This document shows, one piece after another, positions 45,401-54,061 of a DNA stretch of 64,000 nt (the stretch's first letter is position 1; each line of letters starts with the position of its first letter). Below the pieces are notes generated by a model, which saw only the letters and a list, made by a program, of their open reading frames with translations, did not search any database and was not told the DNA's origin. The position numbers and the translations under genes are program-made. Origin of the DNA: Gloeothece verrucosa PCC 7822 (GTDB taxonomy: Bacteria > Cyanobacteriota > Cyanobacteriia > Cyanobacteriales > Microcystaceae); NCBI RefSeq assembly GCF_000147335.1, contig NC_014501.1, positions 992,001 to 1,056,000 on the forward strand. The letters are read 5' to 3'.

Positions 45401-46061
45401 GAGTTCAGGGGTGATAGCCACTACCCCTAAAGGAAATACCCTTAAAATAGGCCAGATTAAAAACTTTGCCTACCGCGAACACTCTTGGCAGGGAGAAGAG
45501 GCAAAAATCAACATTGCTCTGGTAAATAATGGTAAAGGACGTGCAATTCCCCTAGTTACCCTTGACGGTAATGCTTTGGGGGTTTTGGACAGAGAAAGCG
45601 AAATCAAGTTAAAAGAACGTAACCTTTTAAGTGCTAAGAGCTTAACTTTGGTTGCCCGACTTTCGAATACCCCCTCAACCACAGCGCAAGTAATAGTTAA
45701 GCCAGAAACAGTTCTCTATCCTTGGCAGCAACGAGAGCTTGAAAAGCAAATGGAAGCTAAACGCGACGTTTATCGGCAACAATATGAGGCTTATGCGTCT
45801 GATGTTGGGCGTAATTCGTCTTTAGCCGGTGCTTCTCATCACTTAATTGATGTTGAGGTGGCAATTCGAGCCTATGCTGATACGGGTGATTCTCATGAAG
45901 TGGCGACTATCTTGAGTCAGAGTGACCAAGTGAGGCAATGGAGGGCAAGTGTTCCTAATGCTCTAAGTTGGGAGGAATATGTCAACCAAGCTAAAGAATA
46001 CGTTCGTTATGTTCAATCTGCTGCGAAGGAGCGCTCAAACCAAGTCTCATTTGAAAGATGA
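42489..46061 (+). CDS. Single-chain RNA-polymerase-like double-psi beta-barrel protein
   Basis: ATG 42489 is preferred, spaced from GGGAG; GTG 42477 is an alternative. Residue numbers here count from the GTG. The key sequence is ADFDGDRLAFE (Asp443, Asp445, Asp447), the metal-binding motif of the RNA polymerase beta-prime barrel. It is preceded, as in polymerases, by a VTRSPLVNSNG strand and a GVIHIHPETA segment. Upstream, RIAKGTLAPD (Lys176) and SSFKGRKG recall the beta-type barrel. One chain carrying both barrels is known in eukaryotic RdRPs and phage YonO-like polymerases. The C-terminal 110 residues match the relaxase end (QSDQVRQW at 1148). A conjugative primase or element-specific polymerase is inferred. 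Confidence 0.6.
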   Translation: MTLYLAHFDTKLRQDLELREPIKNCLAEYLFPDAKFTLGEINPDTVKAEDLRAYKGMSLQFASGKRMYFSERPVRDLLYPNASDGAAYGSLPFTPCQKFSEVRQARVLIIDDSTGASDGILPLQEAKKLVGDCYGKMSLELAEQLTSSKNAPIQFRLGIRPQNDCDVYRIAKGTLAPDRRLETLTSAVISGREKMKVGYDLILPTSSFKGRKGADAIKPGEYLLNIGIGVKAIAQYGKQSLGTQVLVNYPQGVEADILPILERKAKELANAQSDLHALAKHFLQNYQQRTITTEEEYLKDLDLSPEDTLAEEDAENIQKGERIFYDLLKTDLEHHGQLLEHPFVIDELKKFLQRQWMDIATGRAIKFQSALAQPSLDLGENEVCVPRMPDGAELIVTRSPLVNSNGVITLTNRHLPGLMHLEGVIHIHPETAAKHLQADFDGDRLAFERADKYPTLAAEIKEALLPQNRYPDVIKRDKVAYKGSFEEIATSAVKNDIGKIANQIMRAVSLRWETVLMPQEKKESYVGQVAKYYRSLLDKDASPDNHFSIPQKYKQTIQEIANLPQELTPQQIETALQQMRDIQYKIVADLSNELQVAVDGPKSANRPNTAILNACREIGGYQPVAWLSGRDKSRNPQLYRTNPLESKNYSPIDRMIGVANEKWQENRLISRPVHQFREFFPSVENPNLTEIAGEIKETYNDYLKRARTLTELKTEHPELIEPYIEVTSATSHKKIYLTRLERFGGLESGLLATDKPFTLDLKLVNNQTDREIPNTLLAVASLNIDGKLVEQPVGAIALSSVEQHNIKAGRTLIQASAITRPGITDGRIEGIYSELDEYVNMVRQQHPINERRELAAALWHNAHTRDEYQTKKALLAFKLFPDEVIQQLSKLQFTELRVVGLHFPTNEHGNKQWRGEEVDCEIALHPIPDKSGQLEEKRVILVENKVLAPLTNESPTMAVGTKFKASILAEPSSGVIATTPKGNTLKIGQIKNFAYREHSWQGEEAKINIALVNNGKGRAIPLVTLDGNALGVLDRESEIKLKERNLLSAKSLTLVARLSNTPSTTAQVIVKPETVLYPWQQRELEKQMEAKRDVYRQQYEAYASDVGRNSSLAGASHHLIDVEVAIRAYADTGDSHEVATILSQSDQVRQWRASVPNALSWEEYVNQAKEYVRYVQSAAKERSNQVSFER

Positions 46062-46157
46062 CTAGATTTTAATTTTACCAAATAGTTTTTGTCTAATATG
46101 AATGAGAGAACTTAAGATTAGATTAGGAAAAGAAAAAAATCAACAAGGGAAAAAACT

Positions 46158-46394
46158 ATGAATCATGAACTCTTAAAACGTATTACTCATAATCCTGATA
46201 TTTGTCATGGTAAACCCTGTATTCGAGGTTTAAGGTATCCTGTCGAATTTATTCTAGAACTCCTCAGTGCGGGTATGACTACCGAAGAAATCTTAAGCGA
46301 TTATGAGGATTTAGAACCCGAAGATATTCAAGCTGTTTTACTTTTTGCAGCCCGTTTGAGTCAAATTAAAAGTATTCATAAAATTGCTTCATGA
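46158..46394 (+). CDS. DUF433 antitoxin-like protein
   Basis: This 78-residue protein is a complete minimal DUF433 domain: ITHNPDICHGKPCIRGLRYP, then LLSAGMTTEEILSDYEDLEP and a final helix. It starts after AAGGGAAAAAACT and overlaps the DUF5615 frame by 4 bp, the standard arrangement of these putative toxin-antitoxin pairs. Confidence 0.85.
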   Translation: MNHELLKRITHNPDICHGKPCIRGLRYPVEFILELLSAGMTTEEILSDYEDLEPEDIQAVLLFAARLSQIKSIHKIAS

Positions 46395-46745
46395 AGTTTT
46401 TGGTTGATGCCCAACTCCCAGTCAGTTTAGCCCGATTTTTAGAGGCTTCCGGTTATGATACGATACATACCCAAGATTTACCGCAACAAAACTCCACCTC
46501 GGATACACAAATCAACGATATTTCAATTGAACAAAAGCGAATCGTTATTACCAAGGATTCAGATGATCGTAGATTCTTTTCTAACCCTTCAAAAACCTTA
46601 CAAATTGCTTCTTGTTAGTACGGTAAATATTAAAAATAGTGAACTTCAGATCATCTTTACTAATTATTGGTCTAGGCTGATTACTTTGTTTGAGGAGCAT
46701 TATTATATTGAATTGACCCGTGATGCCATTATTGTTCATCAGTGA
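46391..46745 (+). pseudogene. DUF5615 PIN-like toxin, frameshifted
   Basis: The N-terminal half (MKFLVDAQLPVSLARFLE, then IVITKDSD) is a DUF5615 PIN-like nuclease with acidic residues at VDAQ and KDSD. After KDSD the frame is lost at about 46560-46566, where one extra base is present. The correct continuation (VDSFLTLQKPYKLLLVSTVN) appears in the next frame and runs to 46745. The toxin is probably inactive while the antitoxin stays intact, unless this is a sequencing error. Confidence 0.75.
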
Positions 46746-46826
46746 AGATTTACAAAAGGAAAAAAAAAGCGGCAAGTAACCCTTTTTAACAAGGTTATTT
46801 ACCGCAAAAGCTATTTGTTACTTAGT

Positions 46827-47030
46827 CTAAATTTTGGTAGGTTCTAGTTTTTGTGTGTCTTGATTGAAGTACCAATTAATTAGCCCTAAAGACATTTCAT
46901 ACGTGGCATCTTCCCACCCCATTTGATAATAGTAATTTTCCGATTGAGGGGGAATCGAGTTGATAGCATCGGTTTGTCCAGCCATAAACTCTTGACGCGC
47001 TATCTCTTCATGTTGAGTCATCTTTCTCAT
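46827..47030 (-). CDS. Small hypothetical protein
   Basis: This 67-residue acidic and aromatic protein (QSENYYYQMGWEDATYEMSL) starts after AAGGAAAAAAT. It lies between the broken toxin and the methylase-helicase gene on the same strand as the latter. No family is recognised. Confidence 0.4.
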   Translation of the reverse strand: MRKMTQHEEIARQEFMAGQTDAINSIPPQSENYYYQMGWEDATYEMSLGLINWYFNQDTQKLEPTKI

Positions 47031-47125
47031 ATTTTTTCCTTAATATGATAGTTTTTAACTCAACCGCCGTTAGGCAGAGCAACAAAAAAAGGCAGAAAAA
47101 GTTATCCTTGCCCTACCTTCTTTCA

Positions 47126-50100
47126 TTATGTTAATGCGCGAATTTTATCGATAATTCTTGCCGCTTTCTCATTGACCGGAATAAAGACTCTTAGCTTCCA
47201 ATTAATCATTTCCGTCATGCAACCAAGGGCTTTGAGATACATGACTTCTGCCTGTTGGCGAACACCTGTAATTTCTAGGCGTTGATTGCCCATTACAGAT
47301 GATGAACGTAATTGCCAGCCTCGTACTAACGGCATCACTTCCTTACGTTGAGTAACGGCGTGGAAAACCTCATCAGCCGTTAGTTTAGGAGTATGGGTAA
47401 TGCCTAAATTACGGAAGACAGAAGCAATATTCTCCGCATGGACTAACCGACCAAGCAATTTCTCCCCGCTATCGGTTTGTAGCCGAAATACCCGCATATT
47501 AAGAGCATCCAAGCGATTCCAAATAGGTAACAACAAACCTGTAATCAAGTAAAATGAATCCACTTCAAACTCAGGAGCATTCCCTACTTCTTGCTGCCAG
47601 AGACAACTAAAAGTTTCTTGGTTTGTTTCCTCCCAAGTGGAAGCCCGAAATTGGTCAAGACTAATCTTTTCGTTGGAGGCTGGACGAATTAAGTTAATCC
47701 GACGAACAATTGCCCCGTCATCGGTAACTGTGCTATTTGTAGGAATAGCGAACAGCTTCGCTGCTGCGTAGCAGTTCGCTACTCGACCAGAACGTTCATT
47801 AACCACTAATTTTCCCTGATAGTTTTGGCACATTTCTAAAGCTTCAGGTAGTCTTAAAACATCAGCTTTACGTTTGCGCTCAATTTTGACGCAGTGGGTT
47901 CGTGCCCCAGTTTCGGGGTGAGTATAGATGACTTGTTGCTCTAAAATGCTAAAGTTGTCAGCCTTGAGGGTTTCTACTCCCGCCTCATAGCTTCCCGTAG
48001 CTATAGCTTCCTCAATCTTACTCTCCAACCTGACTTCAAACTCTTCAAATAAAGCATTTTGAAGTTCAATCCGTAAAGCTAGGACACGATTAAGGAATTG
48101 GGAAATCGGTGGTAAATCTTCCTTGAGATTGCCTTCAGGAGTCGTCAAAGATAGTCCCGTGTATGCTTCAAAATCCTTTAAACAACAGCAATCGAGCTTT
48201 CCTGCGTAGAGCGCGAGATAGAGTTGCCGTAATGCGGCTTTAGCGTAGTACGATTCTAAATTATCCTCTTCTCGAAATAATCCCTGTCCTCCTGTTTGTC
48301 TCTGTCCTCGCGTCAGTGCCCCCAAGGAATCTAAACGACGGGCTATAGTTGAGAGAAACCGTTTTTCACCCTTAACATTAGTAGTAACAGGACGGAATAA
48401 AGGCGGTTGAGCTTGATTAGTGCGATTACTGCGCCCTAGTCCTTGAATAGCTGAATCTGCCTTCCAACCCGCTTCTAAGAGGTAATGGACTCGTAGGCGT
48501 TGATTTCTGGCTTTAAGGTCAGCATGATAACTTCTGCCTGTGCCACCCGCTTCAGAAAAGACAAGAATACGCTTTTTATCGTCCATGAATGCTCCAGTTT
48601 CGGCAAGATTAGCTGCACCAGAACGCTTCTGTAATACTAGCCGTTCCCGTCCCCCTTTGGTTTCCTTGACGATGCGTTTAGAGCGCCCTGTCACTTCTGC
48701 CACGTTCTCATAACCAAAATATTGTATGATTTGGTCAAGTGCCCCAGGAACTGGCGGTAACAGCCCCAAGCGTTCAATCAGTTCGTCTCGCTGCCTTAAA
48801 GCTTCCTGACATAAAACCGGATTGCCCTCGCTATCGGTTACAGGACGAGAGTATTCATTACCTTGCTCGTCGGTGTAAATTTCATGTAATTGGACAGGAA
48901 ACGAGTGCATCAGGTAATCCATCACGTATTCTCTCGGTGTAATGTCCACTTGTAAATCATGCCATTGACCGGTGGGTATGTCTGCTAATCTTCGGTCTAA
49001 GAGAGCCTCATCAGTTGAGGTAATTTGAATCACGGCAGCATGACCATTAACTAAATCCTGTTCTATGGCTTTGAGCAGGGTTGGACACTTCATCGAGGTA
49101 ATCAGATGGTTGAAGAATCTCTGTTTGTTACTTTCAAACGCGGAACGGGCAGCAGATTTGGCATTACGGTTTCGCGTTTTCCCGGTAGGACTACTAATGT
49201 TAGTCGCTTCTAATGCCGCTTCTAGGTTTTGATGGATGATTTGAAACGCATCAGCATAAGCGTTATAGATGGCGATTTGTTCATCAGTTAACTCATGCTC
49301 TAAAATGTCATACTCTACGCCGTGATAGGATAGCGATCGCGCAGTATATAATCCTAGGGCTTTCAAATCCCGTGAAACCACTTCTAAAGCAGCAATACCA
49401 CCTTTTTCCATTTCGGCCACAAAATCGGATTGGTTGGCAAAGGGAAATTCTTGGCTCATCCACAATCCTAATCGTTGAGCGTAGGCGAGGTTATTAATGG
49501 TCGTTGCCCCTGTTGCGGAAACATAAAGAACTCTTGCTCTTGGTAATCCGTGTTGTAATCGTAATCCTGCAATTCCCTGTAGAGAAGGTTTCTTGATGCC
49601 CCGTTCTCCCTTTTCTGCTGAAGCATTAGCCATACAGTGTGCTTCATCAAAGACGATTACACCATCAAAATCTTTGCCACACCAATCGATAAGCTGTTCG
49701 ACGCGGGATTTCTTGCCCTGCTTGGCTTCAGTACGAAGGGTGGCGTAAGTGACGAAGATAATGCCTTCTGTCAGTTCAATGGGTTCACCTTGCCGAAATT
49801 TGCTTAAGGGAAGAATTTGCTCGGTTTTACCCCCCAAAGCTGTCCAATCTCTCTGTGCATCTTCGAGTAGGGTATCGGATTTGGAGATCCAGATCCCTCT
49901 TTTGCGTCCTTGTAGGTAATTATCCAATAAGATAGCGCCTACCTGTCTGCCTTTACCTACGCCAGTCGAATCTCCAATAAAGTAGCCTCGACGAAATCTG
50001 ACGGAAGCATCTTCTTGGGTAGCTACAGAAACAATATCTAGGGTGTCATCAACTTGATAATTACCTTTGAGAAACTGACTATGAGATTCTCCTGCATAAA

Positions 50101-51763
50101 TCACTGATTCTAGTTGAGCGTCAGATAGTATCCCTCCAGTGATAAGCGATCGCATAAGGCGAGGTCGATAAACCGGCTTCGGCGGAGCTACACTCGCCAT
50201 AGCTGCACTTTGAACCAAGGGCGATGGATGTTGAACTGCTCCTTCAATGAGGATAGTCTGAGGTTCGTAGGCTTCATAAAGACTATCAGATATCTCCCTT
50301 GCGTTTCCAGTCCAGTCACGAGTGGTATAAGCGATTTCTACTACATCCTCAAAAGATACTCCGATATCTGGCTTATCTTGTGAAGGAGCTTCTGGCTGTT
50401 GGGTTTTCGGCTGATTGGCTTTAGGGGATATGGTGAACTTATAAAAATCTTTTAAAAACTTTCCTTCAAGATTGACCGATTCAGGAGGGAGCGTGTTTGT
50501 TTTCGGTTCAATTATAGTAGTAAGTGCAAGACGTTCTGGCACAACGCTTTCTACCAAGTTGAGCAATTCGGATAGGGCAACAACTTTATCAAAGCAGTTG
50601 GCAAACTCATCCGGCTTCGGGGAGGGAATTTTATCGAATACTGTTAAGCGAGTCTCAACCGTTGTCCCATGTTTGGCATAAGAATTGCCATCAATCCCAC
50701 AGGAAAAGACGACTTTTGCCGATTGTTGCAGTTTAATAAAGCTATCTCGCCATTGGGGATTTAAGGGTGAAAACCAATTCGCCGTAATGACAACCAAACG
50801 GCCTCCTCTTGACAGTCTTGCCAGTGCTGAACCTAAGTGTTTAAGGGTGGCAAACTGATTACGTTTTGCCATCTTCGGGGAAGCGGTGAAAGGCGGATTC
50901 ATCACTACCACAGTTGGATGATATTTCTCGTCGAGATAATCGTCAATCTGTTCGGCATTGTGAATAAATAAAGGGGTTTGAGGAAATATTTCCCCTAGAA
51001 TGCCTTGACGTTGAGGACAAATTTCGTTGAGGATTAATTGCGCCCCATTAACACAAGCAAAAGTCGCTAAAATTCCCGTACCTGCACTTGGTTCTAACAC
51101 CAGATCATCAGGAGTAATTTGTGCGACTACCGAAACAATATAAGCCAAGGGAACGGGAGTAGAAAACTGCTGCAACTGAATCGATCGCTCTGAACGTCGG
51201 GTTTGAGTGGGGCAAAGTCGATGTATTCGCTCAATTTCTCCAAGAACAGCTAGAGAATTTGATTGATTAAGACTTTTTCTACCCTGCTGTTGAATGAGCA
51301 GGATTTGAGCGATTTCTAGGGCTTCATAGGCATCTTTCCAAGCCCAACACCCTACTGCATCGGAACCGCCAAAGCTTTCGGTCATTAAACGAGAGAGGGT
51401 AGCATTAGTAATGGGTTGCCCTTGTTGTAGAACCGGTAAAAGTTGATAGCCTACTTTAATAAGTGGATGGGTTGAGGTAGGTTGTTTAACTTCTTGTAAC
51501 GGTTTGACCTCAGACATGGGTTCCTCATTTTGCCTAAAGATAGCTTCTAAAGTGGCTCGAATTTCTGGGGTCGCTTGAGGGAATAAATCTGTCAATTCTC
51601 CGATAGTTTCAACTGCTGTACTTGCTCGGTCAAATAATTGAGTAAGTTGCTGACGTTTGGTTTTCAATTTATTTGTGATCTCATTTACTTGTTCAATGTC
51701 CTCATGGATTTGATCAAGATTATTATTAAATAATTGATTGGTTTTAATTTCTGTTAAATTCAT
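47126..51763 (-). CDS. DarB-like DNA methylase-helicase (strawberry-notch type)
   Basis: ATG 51763 has AGAGAAAG upstream and is preferred over GTG 51805. The product of 1545 residues combines two enzymes. Residues about 190-330 form an N6-adenine methyltransferase with EPSAGTG and NPPF (289-292). The middle is an SF2 helicase of the strawberry-notch family, with GDSTGVGKGRQVGA, a DEAH box (VFDEAHCMAN) and a late QGLGRSNRTNQAQPPLF motif. The same architecture is found in phage P1 DarB, which protects incoming DNA from host restriction. Antirestriction during transfer is therefore the likely role. It is typical of large mobile elements. Confidence 0.8.
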   Translation of the reverse strand: MNLTEIKTNQLFNNNLDQIHEDIEQVNEITNKLKTKRQQLTQLFDRASTAVETIGELTDLFPQATPEIRATLEAIFRQNEEPMSEVKPLQEVKQPTSTHPLIKVGYQLLPVLQQGQPITNATLSRLMTESFGGSDAVGCWAWKDAYEALEIAQILLIQQQGRKSLNQSNSLAVLGEIERIHRLCPTQTRRSERSIQLQQFSTPVPLAYIVSVVAQITPDDLVLEPSAGTGILATFACVNGAQLILNEICPQRQGILGEIFPQTPLFIHNAEQIDDYLDEKYHPTVVVMNPPFTASPKMAKRNQFATLKHLGSALARLSRGGRLVVITANWFSPLNPQWRDSFIKLQQSAKVVFSCGIDGNSYAKHGTTVETRLTVFDKIPSPKPDEFANCFDKVVALSELLNLVESVVPERLALTTIIEPKTNTLPPESVNLEGKFLKDFYKFTISPKANQPKTQQPEAPSQDKPDIGVSFEDVVEIAYTTRDWTGNAREISDSLYEAYEPQTILIEGAVQHPSPLVQSAAMASVAPPKPVYRPRLMRSLITGGILSDAQLESVIYAGESHSQFLKGNYQVDDTLDIVSVATQEDASVRFRRGYFIGDSTGVGKGRQVGAILLDNYLQGRKRGIWISKSDTLLEDAQRDWTALGGKTEQILPLSKFRQGEPIELTEGIIFVTYATLRTEAKQGKKSRVEQLIDWCGKDFDGVIVFDEAHCMANASAEKGERGIKKPSLQGIAGLRLQHGLPRARVLYVSATGATTINNLAYAQRLGLWMSQEFPFANQSDFVAEMEKGGIAALEVVSRDLKALGLYTARSLSYHGVEYDILEHELTDEQIAIYNAYADAFQIIHQNLEAALEATNISSPTGKTRNRNAKSAARSAFESNKQRFFNHLITSMKCPTLLKAIEQDLVNGHAAVIQITSTDEALLDRRLADIPTGQWHDLQVDITPREYVMDYLMHSFPVQLHEIYTDEQGNEYSRPVTDSEGNPVLCQEALRQRDELIERLGLLPPVPGALDQIIQYFGYENVAEVTGRSKRIVKETKGGRERLVLQKRSGAANLAETGAFMDDKKRILVFSEAGGTGRSYHADLKARNQRLRVHYLLEAGWKADSAIQGLGRSNRTNQAQPPLFRPVTTNVKGEKRFLSTIARRLDSLGALTRGQRQTGGQGLFREEDNLESYYAKAALRQLYLALYAGKLDCCCLKDFEAYTGLSLTTPEGNLKEDLPPISQFLNRVLALRIELQNALFEEFEVRLESKIEEAIATGSYEAGVETLKADNFSILEQQVIYTHPETGARTHCVKIERKRKADVLRLPEALEMCQNYQGKLVVNERSGRVANCYAAAKLFAIPTNSTVTDDGAIVRRINLIRPASNEKISLDQFRASTWEETNQETFSCLWQQEVGNAPEFEVDSFYLITGLLLPIWNRLDALNMRVFRLQTDSGEKLLGRLVHAENIASVFRNLGITHTPKLTADEVFHAVTQRKEVMPLVRGWQLRSSSVMGNQRLEITGVRQQAEVMYLKALGCMTEMINWKLRVFIPVNEKAARIIDKIRALT

Positions 51764-51877
51764 ATTTCTTTCTCTACTTAATTGACCTTGACTGTCTTTT
51801 AGCACAAGAATATGGAAGCAGGTTAAATCATTAACTTATAATTAACCTGCCTCAAATCAACATTAACCAGCTATTTC

Positions 51878-52399
51878 TCAAGCTTGATGCGCTACAGAAA
51901 GAAATTCAGGAAGTTGTTCTGTGATAACAGTAATGACCTTTTGTGGCTCATCTTTAAAGTGGCTAAGAATTTCAGCTTTGATTAAGGTGAGAGACTTTTC
52001 AACTTTGCCATTTTTCTGCTGAATACCAAGGGGTTTACAAAGTTTACGGCTTTGGCGTTTATTGAGCTTGTTAATGATCGTTTCAGTTTGAGTATCAAGG
52101 AAGTGCAACAATTCGTTATCAACTATTATCGGTTTTGGTATTTCAGACATTTCTGTTTTTGTTGAAGAGTTTGCCAATTCAGGAGTAGGAGTAATTTCAA
52201 CAAGAAAATTTTCCTCGGTTTCGTTTCTAACATTTTCGGTAATCTTTTCAAGTTGAAGGTTGACTTCTGAGGTTGTTAAAGGAATTTCTTGATTGTATTG
52301 CCAAGGTTTATTCGAGATGTGGATGACGATACAAGCAGCACAGAAATAAACGGCAAAGAGAAAGAGTGGAAACAAAACGGTGTTGATTGTAGCTAACAT
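51878..52399 (-). CDS. Membrane-anchored hypothetical protein
   Basis: This 173-residue protein has an N-terminal hydrophobic helix (about 5-28), an acidic, Thr- and Glu-rich central linker, and a C-terminal helical domain (DTQTETIINKLNKRQSRKLC, then IKAEILSHFKDEPQKV). The C-terminal domain could be a small DNA- or protein-binding module. It lies between the methylase-helicase and integrase genes. The 52400-52644 gap shows no gene. Confidence 0.5.
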   Translation of the reverse strand: MLATINTVLFPLFLFAVYFCAACIVIHISNKPWQYNQEIPLTTSEVNLQLEKITENVRNETEENFLVEITPTPELANSSTKTEMSEIPKPIIVDNELLHFLDTQTETIINKLNKRQSRKLCKPLGIQQKNGKVEKSLTLIKAEILSHFKDEPQKVITVITEQLPEFLSVAHQA

Positions 52400-52644
52400 G
52401 ATACTTTTTCTCCAAATTTATCGAGTAATTTGCTTGTGAGTAGCTCGTGCCTCATGTAGAGATTGACACTTGCATTGAGAAAAGGCGTTAGCCAGTTTAA
52501 ACTCTTCAAATAAGATTTTTGAATATTTATCCAAGGGCAGCTACTAGATAAACATTAATAAAAAAACAATATAAAAGCAATAAGGGGATTTCTTGGAAAA
52601 TTCCCCTTACAGATTGACAAGAAAAAGTTTTTTCCTCTCTGGAT

Positions 52645-53850
52645 TCATAATTCAGCTTGCACCAGTCCAAAAGATGGGACTTGGATATTAGCGATCGCAC
52701 CGGCATAGTGCTTTTCGATTACATTAACCGATGTGCCGCACCAATCCGCAACTCTGCGAGACGGAATTCCATCCTCAAGGCAAAGAGTAATAAAAGTATG
52801 GCGACAGTTATATTGAGGCAAGTATTCTCTCACTTTCCCCTCGTTTACCAACTGCTCAACAATAGGTTTCCAAACCCGATTGAGAAAATTGTGACTATCT
52901 AATTCCTTGCCATTTTTAGCAGGAAATACGAGAGAATCGGCAGTACACTTCTCAGGCTTGATTGTCTCAAGAATGGTTTGTAGTTCGGGGTTGATCGGGA
53001 AATAGCGGAATTTATCAGTTTTCGTTGCTTTTCTGATCCGAACATCTGTCGGAACCGCTTCACAGAAAAGAATCGTATCTTTCTGGATATGTTTCCACTT
53101 CAGAGCGATTGCTTCTTCTGGCCTACAACCCGTGTGAAAGAGAAATTTGACATAGGGAGCATAGTAAGAATGAGGAACTGAAGAGTATTTAGAAGAATAA
53201 GTATTATGCTCAAACGCAGAAATGATTGCTGCTACACAAGCACGGGAAAAAGGTTTACGGGATACTTGACTGGTTTTTTTAGTTTTGATTTCCTTGGCTA
53301 GTTCTTTGAAAGGATTCTCCGCAATTAGCCGTTTCCTCATAGCCCAATTACAGCAAGCACTCAGGTGTTTGAGAGTGCGTTTCGTGACCTCCGTAGAATA
53401 ATTTTTCAGCAAGTAAGTTTGAATATTGATAGCATCTTCTAAAAACTGTTTGGGAAACTTCCTAATCCGCTTTTCGATTTTGCCGTAGTCCCGCAGGATC
53501 GTTGTCTCCTCTAGATGTTTACGCTGAAATTCGGTGTACTGAGTCCATAAATCCAAAAGCGGGGTTTTGGGTGGCTCGTCGTCTGGGGTAAAAATTGGGG
53601 TAACGGTAGTTAGCTTTGATTGTGGCTTGTACTTCTCTAGAGTCGGATCGAATTTTTCTTTAAAAATGTCATCCTCGATCAGGGCGGCTTTTCGTGCGGC
53701 TACCTTGCGGTTTGTTGGAGTATCAGCTAGTCCGGTAGAGAGGTAGTGACGTTGACCAGCGACAGTGAAGACAAGCTGGATACGGTTGTTGGAAATCTTG
53801 AGACACACAGAGCCTTTCGAGGCTTTACCCAAAGAATTTTTAGAGTTCAT
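52645..53850 (-). CDS. Tyrosine recombinase (integrase)
   Basis: This 401-residue phage-type integrase has an N-terminal arm-binding part, a core-binding helical domain (about 110-200) and a catalytic domain with Arg243 (HTGCRPEEA), Arg350-His351 (CRHTFIT) and nucleophile Tyr382 (KHYAG). The residue three before Arg350, usually His, is Tyr. It would integrate the element at the adjacent tRNA gene, whose 3' end lies 139 bp away, and excise it with a partner factor. The gene reads away from the tRNA, as in many tRNA-integrated elements. Confidence 0.9.
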   Translation of the reverse strand: MNSKNSLGKASKGSVCLKISNNRIQLVFTVAGQRHYLSTGLADTPTNRKVAARKAALIEDDIFKEKFDPTLEKYKPQSKLTTVTPIFTPDDEPPKTPLLDLWTQYTEFQRKHLEETTILRDYGKIEKRIRKFPKQFLEDAINIQTYLLKNYSTEVTKRTLKHLSACCNWAMRKRLIAENPFKELAKEIKTKKTSQVSRKPFSRACVAAIISAFEHNTYSSKYSSVPHSYYAPYVKFLFHTGCRPEEAIALKWKHIQKDTILFCEAVPTDVRIRKATKTDKFRYFPINPELQTILETIKPEKCTADSLVFPAKNGKELDSHNFLNRVWKPIVEQLVNEGKVREYLPQYNCRHTFITLCLEDGIPSRRVADWCGTSVNVIEKHYAGAIANIQVPSFGLVQAEL

Positions 53851-53989
53851 GGGGACTCCTCTTGTGATTCTTATGTACTAAATTCTACCCCAAATTTACC
53901 CCAATTTTTGATCTAAACTGACCTAAAAACACCTAAACTAAAAAGCGAGAATCCCATAGAACTCTCACTGGAAGTATTGTATTGTATAT

Positions 53990-54025
53990 GGCTCAGGCGA
54001 GATTTGAACTTGCGACCTTGGGCTT
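53990..54025. other. Candidate attachment site (tRNA 3' end)
   Basis: The 3' half of the tRNA, beside the integrase gene, is the expected attB/attR location. The exact crossover cannot be placed without the other element end. Confidence 0.4.
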
Positions 54026-54061
54026 ATGAGTCCCCTGCTCTAACCACTGAGCTACTGAGCC
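53990..54061 (-). tRNA. tRNA with CAU anticodon (probable tRNA-Met)
   Basis: The minus strand folds as a 72-base tRNA. The acceptor stem GGCTCAG pairs with CTGAGCC, the D stem GCTC with GAGC, and the anticodon loop is CTCATAA. The anticodon stem has weak pairs at both ends (G-A at 27-43 and A-G at 31-39), and the T stem has one A-C mismatch. Integration may have replaced part of its 3' half. CAU could also be the isoleucine-type tRNA. CCA is not encoded. Confidence 0.85.

Larger units (their letters stand above)
6808..53989. mobile_element. Integrative conjugative element, right-hand part
   Basis: T4SS, coupling protein, relaxase, partition, antirestriction and integrase genes are contiguous and end at the tRNA 3' end. 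The element extends left past 6808 and probably past the window start, since everything on that side of the integrase is element DNA unless another att site intervenes. I noticed no second copy of the tRNA 3' end. HIP1 sites inside imply long residence in cyanobacteria. Confidence 0.7.

Noticed and set aside
53851..53989. Excisionase gene next to the integrase
   Set aside because: The space to the tRNA is too short and has no open frame. An excisionase, if any, must lie elsewhere.
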